Below, piece after piece: positions 16,456 to 24,844 of a stretch of 36,930 nt of DNA. The position numbers and the translations under genes are program-made. Origin of the DNA: RUG14871 sp045539425 (lineage in GTDB: Bacteria; Bacillota_I; Bacilli_A; Erysipelotrichales; Erysipelotrichaceae); assembly GCA_045539425.1 (NCBI GenBank), contig JAZQFH010000028.1, forward strand, positions 1-36,930, written 5' to 3'. Under the pieces are notes generated by a model that saw only the letters and a program-made list of their open reading frames with translations, was not told the DNA's origin and did not search any database. Position 1 is the stretch's first letter. Every line of letters begins with the position of its first letter.

Positions 16456-17778
16456 TTACTTCCCGAGACAGAAATTCGCAAACAGTGCATCAATCAAGTC
16501 GTCTCTGCTTACCTCACCCAGGATCTCCTTGAGTGAATTGTATGCACTTTGTATCTCAACCGTGACAAGATCCGGCTCAACATCGGCCAATGTCTGCTCT
16601 CTGGCATTTTTTATGCTCATCAAAGCGGCTTTCGCGAGCCCGATCTGACGGTCATTATTCAGTACATCCCCATTGATAATCATCTTAGATTCATATCTAC
16701 GGCGGATTTCCCTGAGCAATGCATCAATATCACCATTCTGTGCACTGATGCTGATACCTCTGGATTCATCCGATAAATCGTTTTTGTTATAGACAATAAT
16801 AGGATCTTTATCTTTTACATTATTTAGGATTTCGTTATCCTCATCTGTTAAAGCTTTACCTGCCTCAAACAGACAGATCACGAGATCAGCTGATTTGATG
16901 GCTTCACGGCTCTTGTTAATACCGATTTGCTCAATCTTATCTTCCGTCTCATGGATTCCGGCTGTATCAATGATTTCCAGAGTCAGATCATCAATGTGGG
17001 CAATTCCTTCCACCAGATCACGTGTTGTTCCCGCAATCTCCGTGACAATCGCCTTATCCTGCTGGATCAGTGCATTTAATAAACTGGATTTTCCGACGTT
17101 TGGTTTCCCGATTATCACCGTTTTTATACCTTTTAGTAATAATCTGTTATTTTCTCCTTCTTTTATCATCTGGTTCAATGTATCTTCCCAGCGGTTCAGA
17201 GAAGGGAGGAGTAGCTCATTTGTCAGCTGTTCAATATCTTCATATTCCGGATAATCGATATTGACTTCAATCTGAGCGATGACTTTCAGCATGTCATCCA
17301 CTAACGGATTCAACAATCTTGCGACCGAGCCGTTCAGCTGGTTCATTGCGGCCTTTGCGCGGAAGTCGTTATCCGCACGGATCAGATCATTTACCGCTTC
17401 TGCCTGAGATAAATCGATTCTTCCATTCAGGAAGGCGCGTTCCGTAAATTCACCCGGCAGGGCAAGTCTTGCGCCATGCGCAATACATAACGACAGAATC
17501 TTACGCATGATATGGACACCGCCATGGCAGTTGATTTCTACAACGTCTTCTTTTGTATATGTTTTCGGTGCTTTAAACACACTGATCAGTACTTCATCCA
17601 CATACTGACCGTTATCCGTGATATGTCCATAGGTAATCGTATGGCTTTTTGCCTTGGTTAAATCGCGGTCAAACATCTCATTGACGATTTCTATCGATTT
17701 ATCACCGCTTAACCTTACAATTCCTATTGCACCTTCCACTAACGGTGTGCTTATGACACAAATCGTATCATTTAACAT
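16456..17778 (-). CDS. mnmE: tRNA modification GTPase MnmE
   Basis: A 440-residue GTPase that, with MnmG, installs carboxymethylaminomethyl groups on the wobble uridine of tRNAs. It has an N-terminal folate-binding domain (LNDTICVISTPLVEGAIGIVRLSG), a helical domain and an inserted G domain. The G motifs are GKPNVGKSS, TEIAGTTRD, DTAGIHE and NKNDL. The C-terminal FCLGK carries the catalytic Cys (usually FCIGK). The frame is open to 17877, but ATG 17778 matches the family start and has GAGGAAA upstream. It overlaps the HAD gene by 7 bp. Its partner mnmG lies about 8 kb away in another operon, whereas the two are adjacent in many Firmicutes. Confidence 0.97.
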   Translation of the reverse strand: MLNDTICVISTPLVEGAIGIVRLSGDKSIEIVNEMFDRDLTKAKSHTITYGHITDNGQYVDEVLISVFKAPKTYTKEDVVEINCHGGVHIMRKILSLCIAHGARLALPGEFTERAFLNGRIDLSQAEAVNDLIRADNDFRAKAAMNQLNGSVARLLNPLVDDMLKVIAQIEVNIDYPEYEDIEQLTNELLLPSLNRWEDTLNQMIKEGENNRLLLKGIKTVIIGKPNVGKSSLLNALIQQDKAIVTEIAGTTRDLVEGIAHIDDLTLEIIDTAGIHETEDKIEQIGINKSREAIKSADLVICLFEAGKALTDEDNEILNNVKDKDPIIVYNKNDLSDESRGISISAQNGDIDALLREIRRRYESKMIINGDVLNNDRQIGLAKAALMSIKNAREQTLADVEPDLVTVEIQSAYNSLKEILGEVSRDDLIDALFANFCLGK

Positions 17779-18419
17779 AGAACGATTTCCTCCAGTTCTT
17801 TCGCTGTATGAATCAGATAGTCCGGATGTTCTGCCTTTAAGGATTCTTCCAAGCGGAACCCCCAGGTAACGGCGCATACATCCACATCTGCGTTTCTTCC
17901 CGTTTTCACGTCCACATCAGAGTCTCCCACATAGAGTACATCTCTTTTATCGAGGTGGAACTTTTCTATCATCTGATTCAAACTGGTGGGGTCAGGTTTG
18001 CTTTTCGCGCCATTGTCTCCACCAATAATTTCATCAAATAATCCCGAATAATAATGTTTAATAATTTTATGAGCGTGATTATCTGATTTATTTGTGATTA
18101 TGCCTAATTTAATTCCTTTGTTCTTCAGTTCAATCAACAAATCTTCCATTCCCGGATAAGGCTTTGTTTCCACCGTACAATGTTCTGCATAGTAATCATC
18201 ATACTCTTTCATGATCTGCCGATACAATTCAGATTCACGCGGTAAATGCAGAACTCTGTCCATCAGGACATATTTTCCCTTTCCGACTTTTTCTCTTACG
18301 GAATTCAGACTTTCTTCCTTCATATCATGCTTGATTAATGCATAATTCACTGCGTTGCAGAGATCCTGCAGGGTGTACAGTACGGTTCCGTCAAGATCAA
18401 ATATAACTGCCTGATACAT
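17772..18419 (-). CDS. HAD-family phosphatase, phosphoglycolate-phosphatase-like
   Basis: A 215-residue Rossmannoid HAD hydrolase with a helical cap. Motif I FDLDGT supplies the nucleophile Asp at about residue 8. Motif II is ITNKSD, the motif III Lys is in GAKSKPDP, and motif IV is VGDSDVDV. All are intact, so it should be an active small-molecule phosphatase of the Gph/PpaX type; the substrate cannot be told from sequence. It starts one base after the MATE stop and overlaps mnmE by 7 bp, so it is firmly within the operon. Confidence 0.92.
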   Translation of the reverse strand: MYQAVIFDLDGTVLYTLQDLCNAVNYALIKHDMKEESLNSVREKVGKGKYVLMDRVLHLPRESELYRQIMKEYDDYYAEHCTVETKPYPGMEDLLIELKNKGIKLGIITNKSDNHAHKIIKHYYSGLFDEIIGGDNGAKSKPDPTSLNQMIEKFHLDKRDVLYVGDSDVDVKTGRNADVDVCAVTWGFRLEESLKAEHPDYLIHTAKELEEIVLC

Positions 18420-18420
18420 C

Positions 18421-19776
18421 TTAAACCTCTTTAATATTCAGATATCTGTATTTCCCATTCATCCGCAATAAGAGGAAGAGAGAAACCAGAAGCGAAACTG
18501 CCTGGGCATTGACAGGGGAGAACCATACTCCGTCTGAGCCGAAGAAGCCAGGCAGAACTAATACAAATCCAACTTCAAATATAAACGTTCTTAAAAACGA
18601 GATCACCGCACTGACCGGACCGTTTCCAAGTGCGGTAAAAAACGATGACATATAGATCGAATATCCACAGAACAGATAATAGAAACAATAGATCTTCATG
18701 GCATGGGTCGTTAAATTCCACAGTCCCTGATCATAGCTTGTGAAGATCGATGCCAGCTCTCTCGCAAATGTTTCGGAGATTCCAAACATCATAATTGCGC
18801 CAACCGTGATGATTACAGCGCTCTTTTTCAGAATATTATTGATCTCATAGGTGTTCTGGGCACCGTAATGATATGCCACAATCGGTGCTGATCCTGAGGA
18901 ATATCCCAAAAATGATGCGACAAACACATAATTCAGATAAGAAATGACGCCATATGCATCAACTCCGTTATCCCCGAAGTATTTCATCAGTACCATGTTA
19001 TATATAATGGTTACCAGTGAAAGCGAAATATTGGAGAACAGTTCCGATACACCATTGATACATGTCTTTTTGATAAACCTCCAGCTGAAGCGGAACTTTG
19101 TAAACTGCAGGAGGCTGTCGTTTCTTCTGGCAAAGTAAATCAAAGGCAATACAGCACCTGTAAACTGACTCAGCGCCGTTGCGGCTGCAGCACCGATAAT
19201 GCCTTGTTTCCATATCGCAATCAGCAGTAAATCACCGATAAAGTTCATCACTCCGTCAATAATGGTTACATATAAGCCGAGTTTCGGCTTCTCTGCCACG
19301 ATCAGAAAACTCTGGAAGACATACTGTAAGGTATAGAAGGGGACAAAGAGAAACAGAATGCGTCCGTAGATCACACAGTTCTCCAATACCACTCCGCTTG
19401 CGCCAACCAGAATACTCAGCTGGCGGATAAAAATAAATCCAAGAATACCGATCGTCCCCGCAAAGAGGGCAGTTAAACTGATCAGCATCGTAAAGGAAGC
19501 TTTTGCTTCCTCATCTCTGCGCTCTCCCAGCATCTGGGCATCCAGAGCGCTACCGCCGGTACTGATCATAAAACCGAATGCGGCTACCAGCTGCGGAAGG
19601 GGCCAAATCAGATTGATTGCCGTGAAGGCATCCTTGCCGGCAAAGTTACTGACGAACACCCCGTCAATGACACCGTATACAGAAATAAAAATCGTCATCG
19701 CGATTGATGGCAAAACAAACCGGATCAGTCTCTGATAGGAAAATTGATCCGAGAGTTTGATTCTATTCTTCTTCAC
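18421..19776 (-). CDS. MATE family multidrug/toxin efflux transporter
   Basis: A 451-residue inner-membrane protein with about 12 hydrophobic spans. The N-terminal RLIRFVLPSIAMTIFISVYGVIDGVFVSNFAGKDAFTAINL stretch is typical of MATE (DinF/NorM-like) transporters that export cationic compounds using Na+ or H+. Length is standard. The start lies 14 bp inside the upstream MarR gene, so expression should follow that regulator. Substrate is unknown. The MarR-MATE pairing suggests drug- or metabolite-induced export. Confidence 0.93.
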   Translation of the reverse strand: MKKNRIKLSDQFSYQRLIRFVLPSIAMTIFISVYGVIDGVFVSNFAGKDAFTAINLIWPLPQLVAAFGFMISTGGSALDAQMLGERRDEEAKASFTMLISLTALFAGTIGILGFIFIRQLSILVGASGVVLENCVIYGRILFLFVPFYTLQYVFQSFLIVAEKPKLGLYVTIIDGVMNFIGDLLLIAIWKQGIIGAAAATALSQFTGAVLPLIYFARRNDSLLQFTKFRFSWRFIKKTCINGVSELFSNISLSLVTIIYNMVLMKYFGDNGVDAYGVISYLNYVFVASFLGYSSGSAPIVAYHYGAQNTYEINNILKKSAVIITVGAIMMFGISETFARELASIFTSYDQGLWNLTTHAMKIYCFYYLFCGYSIYMSSFFTALGNGPVSAVISFLRTFIFEVGFVLVLPGFFGSDGVWFSPVNAQAVSLLVSLFLLLRMNGKYRYLNIKEV

Positions 19777-20197
19777 GCAGTGCCGCCTTTTCGCGGTACA
19801 GACGGATATAGGTTCTGTAACATTCCAGAAGCTTTTCCGCCTCTTCTCCCATCTCGTCGACTACTTCGATTTCTGTATTAATAATCGGATCAATAAACTC
19901 TCTGACGACCTGTCTTCCTCTGTCTGTCAGATAGATATCCTTCTGTCCGTAGTTCTCCTGCAGGTAGACATATTTTCCATCCACCAGCTTCTTCATTGCG
20001 GAGTTCACGGAGGACTTGCTGAAGTGGGTATAATCACAGATATCCTTCTGTGTACCGCCTTCTCCATACAGGGCAATATAGTATAGAATCTCAAAAATCA
20101 TGTGTGAAATGCCGATTTCATCGGCTGCACTGAGATAGAGATCGTTCATCTCCTTTAATTCTCTGTTTAAATCCGTCAATAACAGCTCAGCATTCAT
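19763..20197 (-). CDS. MarR-family transcriptional regulator
   Basis: A 144-residue winged-helix regulator. The DNA-binding region is visible around GTQKDICDYTHFSKSSVNSAMKKLVDGKYV, with the wing YGQKDIYLTDRGRQV following. Terminal helices for dimerisation flank it. The frame is open to 20260, but ATG 20197 has TGGAGGT upstream and the extra stretch would cover the promoter, so 20197 is the start. It is first in the operon before the MATE gene. The promoter holds two palindromes placed in the -35/-10 spacer and over the start site, which fits autorepression. Confidence 0.93.
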   Translation of the reverse strand: MNAELLLTDLNRELKEMNDLYLSAADEIGISHMIFEILYYIALYGEGGTQKDICDYTHFSKSSVNSAMKKLVDGKYVYLQENYGQKDIYLTDRGRQVVREFIDPIINTEIEVVDEMGEEAEKLLECYRTYIRLYREKAALREEE

Positions 20198-20211
20198 ATA
20201 TAAAACCTCCA

Positions 20212-20260
20212 GTACTATTTCGTACCAACATATGATAGTACGAAAATGTACCGCTGTCAA
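20212..20260 (-). promoter_or_regulatory. marR-MATE promoter with paired operator
   Basis: On the minus strand, TTGACA (20255-20260), a 17-bp spacer and TATCAT (20232-20237) form a good sigma-A promoter. The palindrome GTAC-N6-GTAC at 20238-20251 fills the spacer exactly. A second copy at 20212-20225 begins just after the -10 and covers the start site. The two are 26 bp apart (about 2.5 helical turns), fitting two regulator dimers. Confidence 0.8.
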
Positions 20261-20285
20261 GGAAGAAAAACGGCTTTTTGTGCAT

Positions 20286-20312
20286 ACAAAAAGAGCTGAT
20301 TGCCAGCTCTTC
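20286..20312 (-). terminator. Terminator of the AAA ATPase gene
   Basis: AAGAGCTG and CAGCTCTT form a perfect 8-bp stem with a five-base loop. On the minus strand it is followed by TTTG. Confidence 0.8.
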
Positions 20313-20317
20313 GTCTT

Positions 20318-21517
20318 TTAGCGGTTATTTGTAAGCCAGTCCGTGACATTCATGATTTTAATGCCGTAATAGTCAAATGACTTGCTGCTGGAGTTCGTAA
20401 TCAGGTATTTCGGGTAGTTATCCTTGATCTGCAGCAGGGCAGAAATGGCTTCATTGAACTTTGTCGTGTCGCTCAGATTTCCCATGACCTGGATATACTC
20501 TTTTTCGTTATCCTTTGCCGCCATGAAGTTGATTTCCTTCTTGTAAAGCTTGCCGACATTGATGCTTTTTCCCTGACGGAGCAACTCCATTGCGACGATA
20601 TTTGACAGCATTTTTTCCTCATCGATGTCATTGCTGTTGCAGTATGCATAACGGAACATCAGATCGGAGAGATAGTATTTGCAGTCCTTGCTGAGATATT
20701 TTTCCTCGCGGATTTCATATCTCTGCGCTTCCACAAAGAGGTTGGAATCAAGCAGGGCATCCATGAATTTCGACACCGTTTTATTGTCTGCCGTGATGCC
20801 TTTCGCATTCAGATATTTGGCAATTCCATAGGCGGAAATCATCTCGTTGGTGTGCATCATCATATAGTCCAGAACGTCATTGAACATGCTCTTGTTTCTG
20901 ATTTTATGCTTCCTGATAACGACATCCACAATGCGATTGAAGATGAGCTCTTCACGGACGAAATGGAAGCGCTGATCAATGGTCTTGAACAAATATGCAT
21001 CGGGCAATCCACCGACACGGGAGTAGGCCTTAAAAACGTTTTGGTGGCCGATTTTATCCACATCGATATTCTGGAACTGAATATACTCTTCATAGCCGAA
21101 CGGATACATTTTTAAAGTCTGTACGCGCTTTTCCAGCAAAAGATCCAGATCCTTGTTGCCGCTCAGCATGAATGGAGACGAAACAAAGATTTTAAATTTT
21201 TTCCTGGCGTGCAATTTCAATAAACTCTTCTTAAAATCCGGATAAATGTCGATATGATCCACTAAAATGAAGTTGTTTTCCTCTTCCTTATAATGATTAT
21301 CGATATACTTTTCGAATTTCAGCTGTGTATGATACTTCTTGTTTTCTTCCAGATTAAAATTCAGCCGGATAATATTGGCAGGTTCATAGACCTCACGAAG
21401 GTAGTTTTCCAGTTCATCGAACAGAATCTGTTTTCCACTGCCTTCCACCCCGCAGACGTATTTGATATCGTCAGATTCGACCATATCTATCAGATTATTC
21501 AGATACCCGATTTTCAT
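20318..21517 (-). CDS. AAA ATPase with C-terminal DUF4143-like domain
   Basis: A 399-residue protein resembling the widespread AAA_14/DUF4143 ATPases. The N-terminal P-loop is GVEGSGKQ at about 23-30, an acceptable GxxGxGK(T/S) variant with Gln in the last place. Walker B is FILVDHIDIYPDF near 85, with DH in place of the usual DE. Next come an arginine-containing helix and a winged-helix-like part (MISAYGIAKYLNAKGI near 225). The C-terminal region contains the YLSDLMFRYAY and NIVAMELLRQG motifs. The family function is unknown, and paralogues are often numerous. GTGAGGAA supports the start. Monocistronic, downstream of spo0J but with its own promoter. Confidence 0.85.
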   Translation of the reverse strand: MKIGYLNNLIDMVESDDIKYVCGVEGSGKQILFDELENYLREVYEPANIIRLNFNLEENKKYHTQLKFEKYIDNHYKEEENNFILVDHIDIYPDFKKSLLKLHARKKFKIFVSSPFMLSGNKDLDLLLEKRVQTLKMYPFGYEEYIQFQNIDVDKIGHQNVFKAYSRVGGLPDAYLFKTIDQRFHFVREELIFNRIVDVVIRKHKIRNKSMFNDVLDYMMMHTNEMISAYGIAKYLNAKGITADNKTVSKFMDALLDSNLFVEAQRYEIREEKYLSKDCKYYLSDLMFRYAYCNSNDIDEEKMLSNIVAMELLRQGKSINVGKLYKKEINFMAAKDNEKEYIQVMGNLSDTTKFNEAISALLQIKDNYPKYLITNSSSKSFDYYGIKIMNVTDWLTNNR

Positions 21518-21534
21518 TTCCTCACCCTCTTAAT

Positions 21535-21637
21535 TGACATTATAAATCCTAAATAAGAATCTTGCAAGAATCCCGCTGCAAATTTCATCAATTTGTAATG
21601 CGTTTTATTGTCCTAAATGTACATATTTCACATTTAG
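21535..21637 (-). promoter_or_regulatory. Promoter region and inverted repeat upstream of the AAA ATPase
   Basis: A minus-strand TATAAT lies about 24-30 bases before ATG 21517. Upstream, CTAAATGT (21613-21620) and ACATTTAG (21630-21637) form a perfect 8-bp inverted repeat with a nine-base centre, a possible operator. No factor is known for it. Confidence 0.4.
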
Positions 21638-21682
21638 TATTTTATCGTATTTATTTAAAGCCTATTTTTCTCTTAAAATAAA

Positions 21683-21712
21683 ACAAAAAGAAAAGCCGGT
21701 CAACCCGGCTTA
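21683..21712 (-). terminator. Terminator of the rsmG-noc-soj-spo0J operon
   Basis: AAGCCGG and CCGGCTT form a perfect stem with a five-base loop, then TTTTCTTTTTG on the minus strand. The stem includes the stop codon of spo0J. Confidence 0.85.
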
Positions 21713-22567
21713 TAATTCTTCTTCCAGACAATCCAGCAGTTCCAGGATTCTGTTCAGGTCTTTTTCGTCTTTATAACGGATGACGATTTTATGTTTGGAA
21801 ACTTCGACGTTGGTTTTTAATTTATCTTTCAGGGAGCTTTCCAGATCCATCAGATAGATATCTTTCTCTTTTTCCTTCTTCTTCGGCTTCGCTTCTTCCT
21901 TGCTTTGCTTCAGAAGTTTTTCCAGATCATGAACCGAGAGCTGCTCGGCGATGGTCTTCTTTGCCCAGGAAGTGATTTCCCTTGGATCTTCTAAGGTAAG
22001 CAGGGTACGGACATGGGATCCGCTCAGCTTCCCTTCGGCCACCATTTCCTGTACTTCTTCCGGAAGCCTGCGTAAACGCAGCAGGTTTGTAATGTAGGTA
22101 CGAGATTTCCCAAGGCGCTGTGCGAGCTCTTCCTGAGTGTAATTCAGGTTGGACAGGATCGTGTAGTAGCCGTTCGCTTCTTCAATCGGATTCAGGTTTT
22201 CTCTCTGAACATTCTCCAGAAGCGTGACTTCCATCATCTGACTGTCATCCATTTCCAGAATAATCGCCGGAATGGTTTCCTTTTGTGCAATCTTGCTCGC
22301 TCTCAGTCTTCTCTCTCCGGCAATCAGTTCATAGCCGTTAATGGCTTTTCTGACAAGAACCGGGGTAAATACGCCGTGTTCTCGAATTGATTCTGCCAGT
22401 TCATTCAGCTTATCCTTATCAAACTGTACACGAGGCTGGTATGGATTGGCGTGGATCTCATTCAGCGGAATCTCATGTTTTACACTGGTTTCATCATTTT
22501 GGATTTCATCCAGAACTCTGGACAGATCTTCACCGAAAATCTGATCCAATCCTTTTCCTAATCCCAT
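21710..22567 (-). CDS. parB: Chromosome partitioning protein ParB (Spo0J)
   Basis: A 285-residue CTP-dependent DNA clamp that loads at parS and spreads to organise the origin region. It opens with MGLGKGLDQIFGE. The CTP-binding motifs are GERRLRAS near residue 75 and ENVQREN near 105. The helix-turn-helix LGKSRTYITNLLRLRRL keeps the Arg typical of parS-specific ParB rather than Noc. A lysine-rich linker and C-terminal dimerisation domain follow. The start overlaps the soj stop by one base (TAATG), with AAAGGAGAAA inside soj. No perfect parS lies in the window. Confidence 0.95.
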   Translation of the reverse strand: MGLGKGLDQIFGEDLSRVLDEIQNDETSVKHEIPLNEIHANPYQPRVQFDKDKLNELAESIREHGVFTPVLVRKAINGYELIAGERRLRASKIAQKETIPAIILEMDDSQMMEVTLLENVQRENLNPIEEANGYYTILSNLNYTQEELAQRLGKSRTYITNLLRLRRLPEEVQEMVAEGKLSGSHVRTLLTLEDPREITSWAKKTIAEQLSVHDLEKLLKQSKEEAKPKKKEKEKDIYLMDLESSLKDKLKTNVEVSKHKIVIRYKDEKDLNRILELLDCLEEEL

Positions 22568-23349
22568 TATTTTCTCCTTTCATTCGCTGCCAGGATTTCT
22601 CTGACAACTGCGGCATATGCCTTGGAGCCTTCTCCTCTGACATCATACTGGAAGATGGATTCTCCGCGGGAAGGTGCTTCCGCAAAACGGACCGTCCTCG
22701 GGATATGCGTCTTATATACGATTTCCTTGAAATACTTCCGTACTTCTGCGGAAACTTCCTTACTTAAGTTGGTATGGGCATCATACATCGTCAGCAGGAC
22801 GCCTTCGATTTTCAGCTTGTTGTTAAACAGCTTATTGACCAGGCGGATCGTACTTAACAGCTGGGTCAGACCTTCCAGAGCATAGTATTCACACTGCACC
22901 GGAATGATCACCGTGTCGGATGCCGTCAGTGCATTTGTGTTTAATAAGCCCAGAGAAGGAGGACAGTCGATGATAATGTAATCGTACTGATTCTTTACCG
23001 CATCCAGATGTTTCTTTAAAAACAGCTCTCTTCCCGTTTTGTATTCTGACATCTGCAGATCAGCACCGGCCAGATCAATGGTAGCGGGCAGAAGATCGAG
23101 CGGTGGTTCCTTCAAATGCTGTACCGTCTGTTCAAATGTCGATTGATCCATAATCAGATCGTAAACACTGTAATTCACGGAATATTTAGGAGCAGTGCAG
23201 CCTAAACCCTGTGTTGCATTTCCCTGCGCGTCGAAATCAACCAGCAGGACTCTCTGGTTCAGGTATGCTAAACCGGCGGCGATATTCACACTCGTTGTTG
23301 TCTTGCCAACTCCGCCTTTCTGGTTGGCAACGGATATAATCTTTGCCAT
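22567..23349 (-). CDS. soj: ParA-family ATPase Soj
   Basis: A 260-residue deviant-Walker ATPase that partners ParB in origin segregation and, in Bacillus, controls DnaA. The P-loop KGGVGKTTTSVN is at residues 10-21 and includes the signature Lys. Walker A' is VLLVDFDAQGN near 35, and Walker B is YIIIDCPPSLGLLN near 120. Length is typical. It starts six bases after the noc stop, with AGAGGAG and GAGGAA upstream. Confidence 0.96.
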   Translation of the reverse strand: MAKIISVANQKGGVGKTTTSVNIAAGLAYLNQRVLLVDFDAQGNATQGLGCTAPKYSVNYSVYDLIMDQSTFEQTVQHLKEPPLDLLPATIDLAGADLQMSEYKTGRELFLKKHLDAVKNQYDYIIIDCPPSLGLLNTNALTASDTVIIPVQCEYYALEGLTQLLSTIRLVNKLFNNKLKIEGVLLTMYDAHTNLSKEVSAEVRKYFKEIVYKTHIPRTVRFAEAPSRGESIFQYDVRGEGSKAYAAVVREILAANERRK

Positions 23350-23355
23350 ATTCCT

Positions 23356-24135
23356 CTACTCCTCTTTTGGAAACTTGATAACGATCCTGCGGTCGGCTTC
23401 CGTTTCCATCTCTTCCGTTTCTAACTGTATTCCCATTTTCCTGCACATCTCCACCGCCTGACGGATCGTATTGACGGCGACCATCTGATTGCGGGAGAAG
23501 CCTTTGGTTTTATGCTTCGCGGCAGGTTTTCTTTCTTCTTTTCCGTTGAGTTTTTCAATATACTCTTCGGTCTGTTTTACCGTATAATCCTTACTGATTA
23601 TCCTATTTAATACACGGTTGCGTTTATTCAGGTCCACTTGCAATAATGCCCTGGCATGACGTTCCGTGATCTTCTTGTCTGCGATGGCCTGCTGAATCTT
23701 CGGTGTCAGTTCTAACAGTCTGAGCTTATTGGCAATGGTGGACTGAGCTTTGCCGAGTTTTCTTGCCAGCTCTTCCTGCGTATAACCGTTTTCCTTCAGA
23801 ATATTACGGTATGCCTTTGCTTCTTCGATCGCGCTCAGGTTCTCTCTCTGAATGTTTTCGATTAATGCCAGCTCCGCGCTTTCCCTGTCTGAAGCTTCCA
23901 TGATGATGCAGGGTACCTTTGTCAGTCCCGCATACTGGCAGGCTCTGTAGCGGCGTTCCCCGGCAACGATCTCATATCCTTTTTTCTGCTGACGTACCAC
24001 GATCGGCTGAATCAGCCCGTTTTCGCGGATGGACTGCGCCAGTTCGAAAAGGGCATCATCGTCGAATTCCTTCCGCGGCTGATACCTGTTTGGCTTGATC
24101 TGTTCAATGGATATTTCCTGTACTTCTTTACTCAT
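23356..24135 (-). CDS. noc: Nucleoid occlusion protein Noc, without the N-terminal membrane helix
   Basis: A 259-residue ParB-family protein. It is Noc rather than ParB, shown by GKAQSTIANKLRLL, ITERHARALL and the C-terminal GFSRNQMVAVNTIRQAV. The Noc-type specificity residues Gln131, Lys137 and Arg159 are present. CTP motifs GERRYRAC and ENIQREN are intact. Bacillus Noc begins with an amphipathic helix (MKHSFSRFFGLGE) that pulls Noc-DNA to the membrane and blocks division. Here the protein starts directly at the CTP domain (MSKEVQEISIEQI), and an in-frame TGA just upstream rules out a longer form. It overlaps rsmG by ATGA. Confidence 0.93.
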   Translation of the reverse strand: MSKEVQEISIEQIKPNRYQPRKEFDDDALFELAQSIRENGLIQPIVVRQQKKGYEIVAGERRYRACQYAGLTKVPCIIMEASDRESAELALIENIQRENLSAIEEAKAYRNILKENGYTQEELARKLGKAQSTIANKLRLLELTPKIQQAIADKKITERHARALLQVDLNKRNRVLNRIISKDYTVKQTEEYIEKLNGKEERKPAAKHKTKGFSRNQMVAVNTIRQAVEMCRKMGIQLETEEMETEADRRIVIKFPKEE

Positions 24136-24824
24136 AACGGTTTCTTTTTCATCCGGTCATAACGGCGCGGATATGTTTTATCGGTGGCTCTGATCTTATG
24201 TATGATAATATTGTAACGTTCCGCATCATTCAAAGCCAGATGATGCATCTCTTTGATTTCCGCGCCAAGCACCTGAATGGCGTGCGCGGCTGCACTTGCT
24301 TCCTCTTTTCCCTGGGCACCTTTCATCGCGATGAAATAACCACCCGTCTTTAAAAGGGGAATGCATAATTCACTTAACAGCGGCAGATTTGCGACGGCAC
24401 GCGCCGTCACCGTATCAAAAGCCTCGCGCTCTCTCTTTACATAATCTTCGGCACGTTCATTGACGACCGTGATATTGCTCAAATCCAGAGAGCAAATCAC
24501 TTCCTCCAGAAAACTGCAGCGTTTCTTCGTCGGTTCCAGAAGGACGACTTCCAGTTCCGGACGTGCGATCTTCCATACCATTCCCGGAAATCCCGCACCG
24601 CTTCCGACGTCCACAACTCTTCCCTTTACTTCCTCACACAAAGAAAGAAGGCAGTCAAAAAAATGCTTTTCATACACCTCATCCGTTCCGGTGATGGATG
24701 TTAAGTTCATTTTCTCGTTCCATTCCTGCAACAGGAGGCAGTATTTCTCCAGCTGCCCGAGCTGAGTGTCATTCAATTCAAACGGGGCAGCGGTTGCTTT
24801 CGCTACGAATTCTGCTTTTGTCAT
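24132..24824 (-). CDS. rsmG: 16S rRNA m7G527 methyltransferase RsmG
   Basis: A 230-residue SAM-dependent methyltransferase that makes 7-methylguanosine at position 527 of 16S rRNA. The core is typical: WNEKMNLTSITGTDEVYEKHFFDCL at about 33-57, the SAM loop VVDVGSGAGFPG near 70, and TARAVANLPLLSELCIPLLKTGGYFIAMKG near 140. The basic C-terminus is RRYDRMKKKPL. GGAGGT precedes ATG 24824. It heads the operon with noc, soj and spo0J, the same order as in Bacillus. Confidence 0.96.
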   Translation of the reverse strand: MTKAEFVAKATAAPFELNDTQLGQLEKYCLLLQEWNEKMNLTSITGTDEVYEKHFFDCLLSLCEEVKGRVVDVGSGAGFPGMVWKIARPELEVVLLEPTKKRCSFLEEVICSLDLSNITVVNERAEDYVKREREAFDTVTARAVANLPLLSELCIPLLKTGGYFIAMKGAQGKEEASAAAHAIQVLGAEIKEMHHLALNDAERYNIIIHKIRATDKTYPRRYDRMKKKPL

Positions 24825-24844
24825 TTCAGAACCTCCGCGTGTTA

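Noticed and set aside
24583..24596. ATTCCCGGAAAT in rsmG as another Noc site
   Set aside because: It is two bases short in the centre compared with the Noc consensus.
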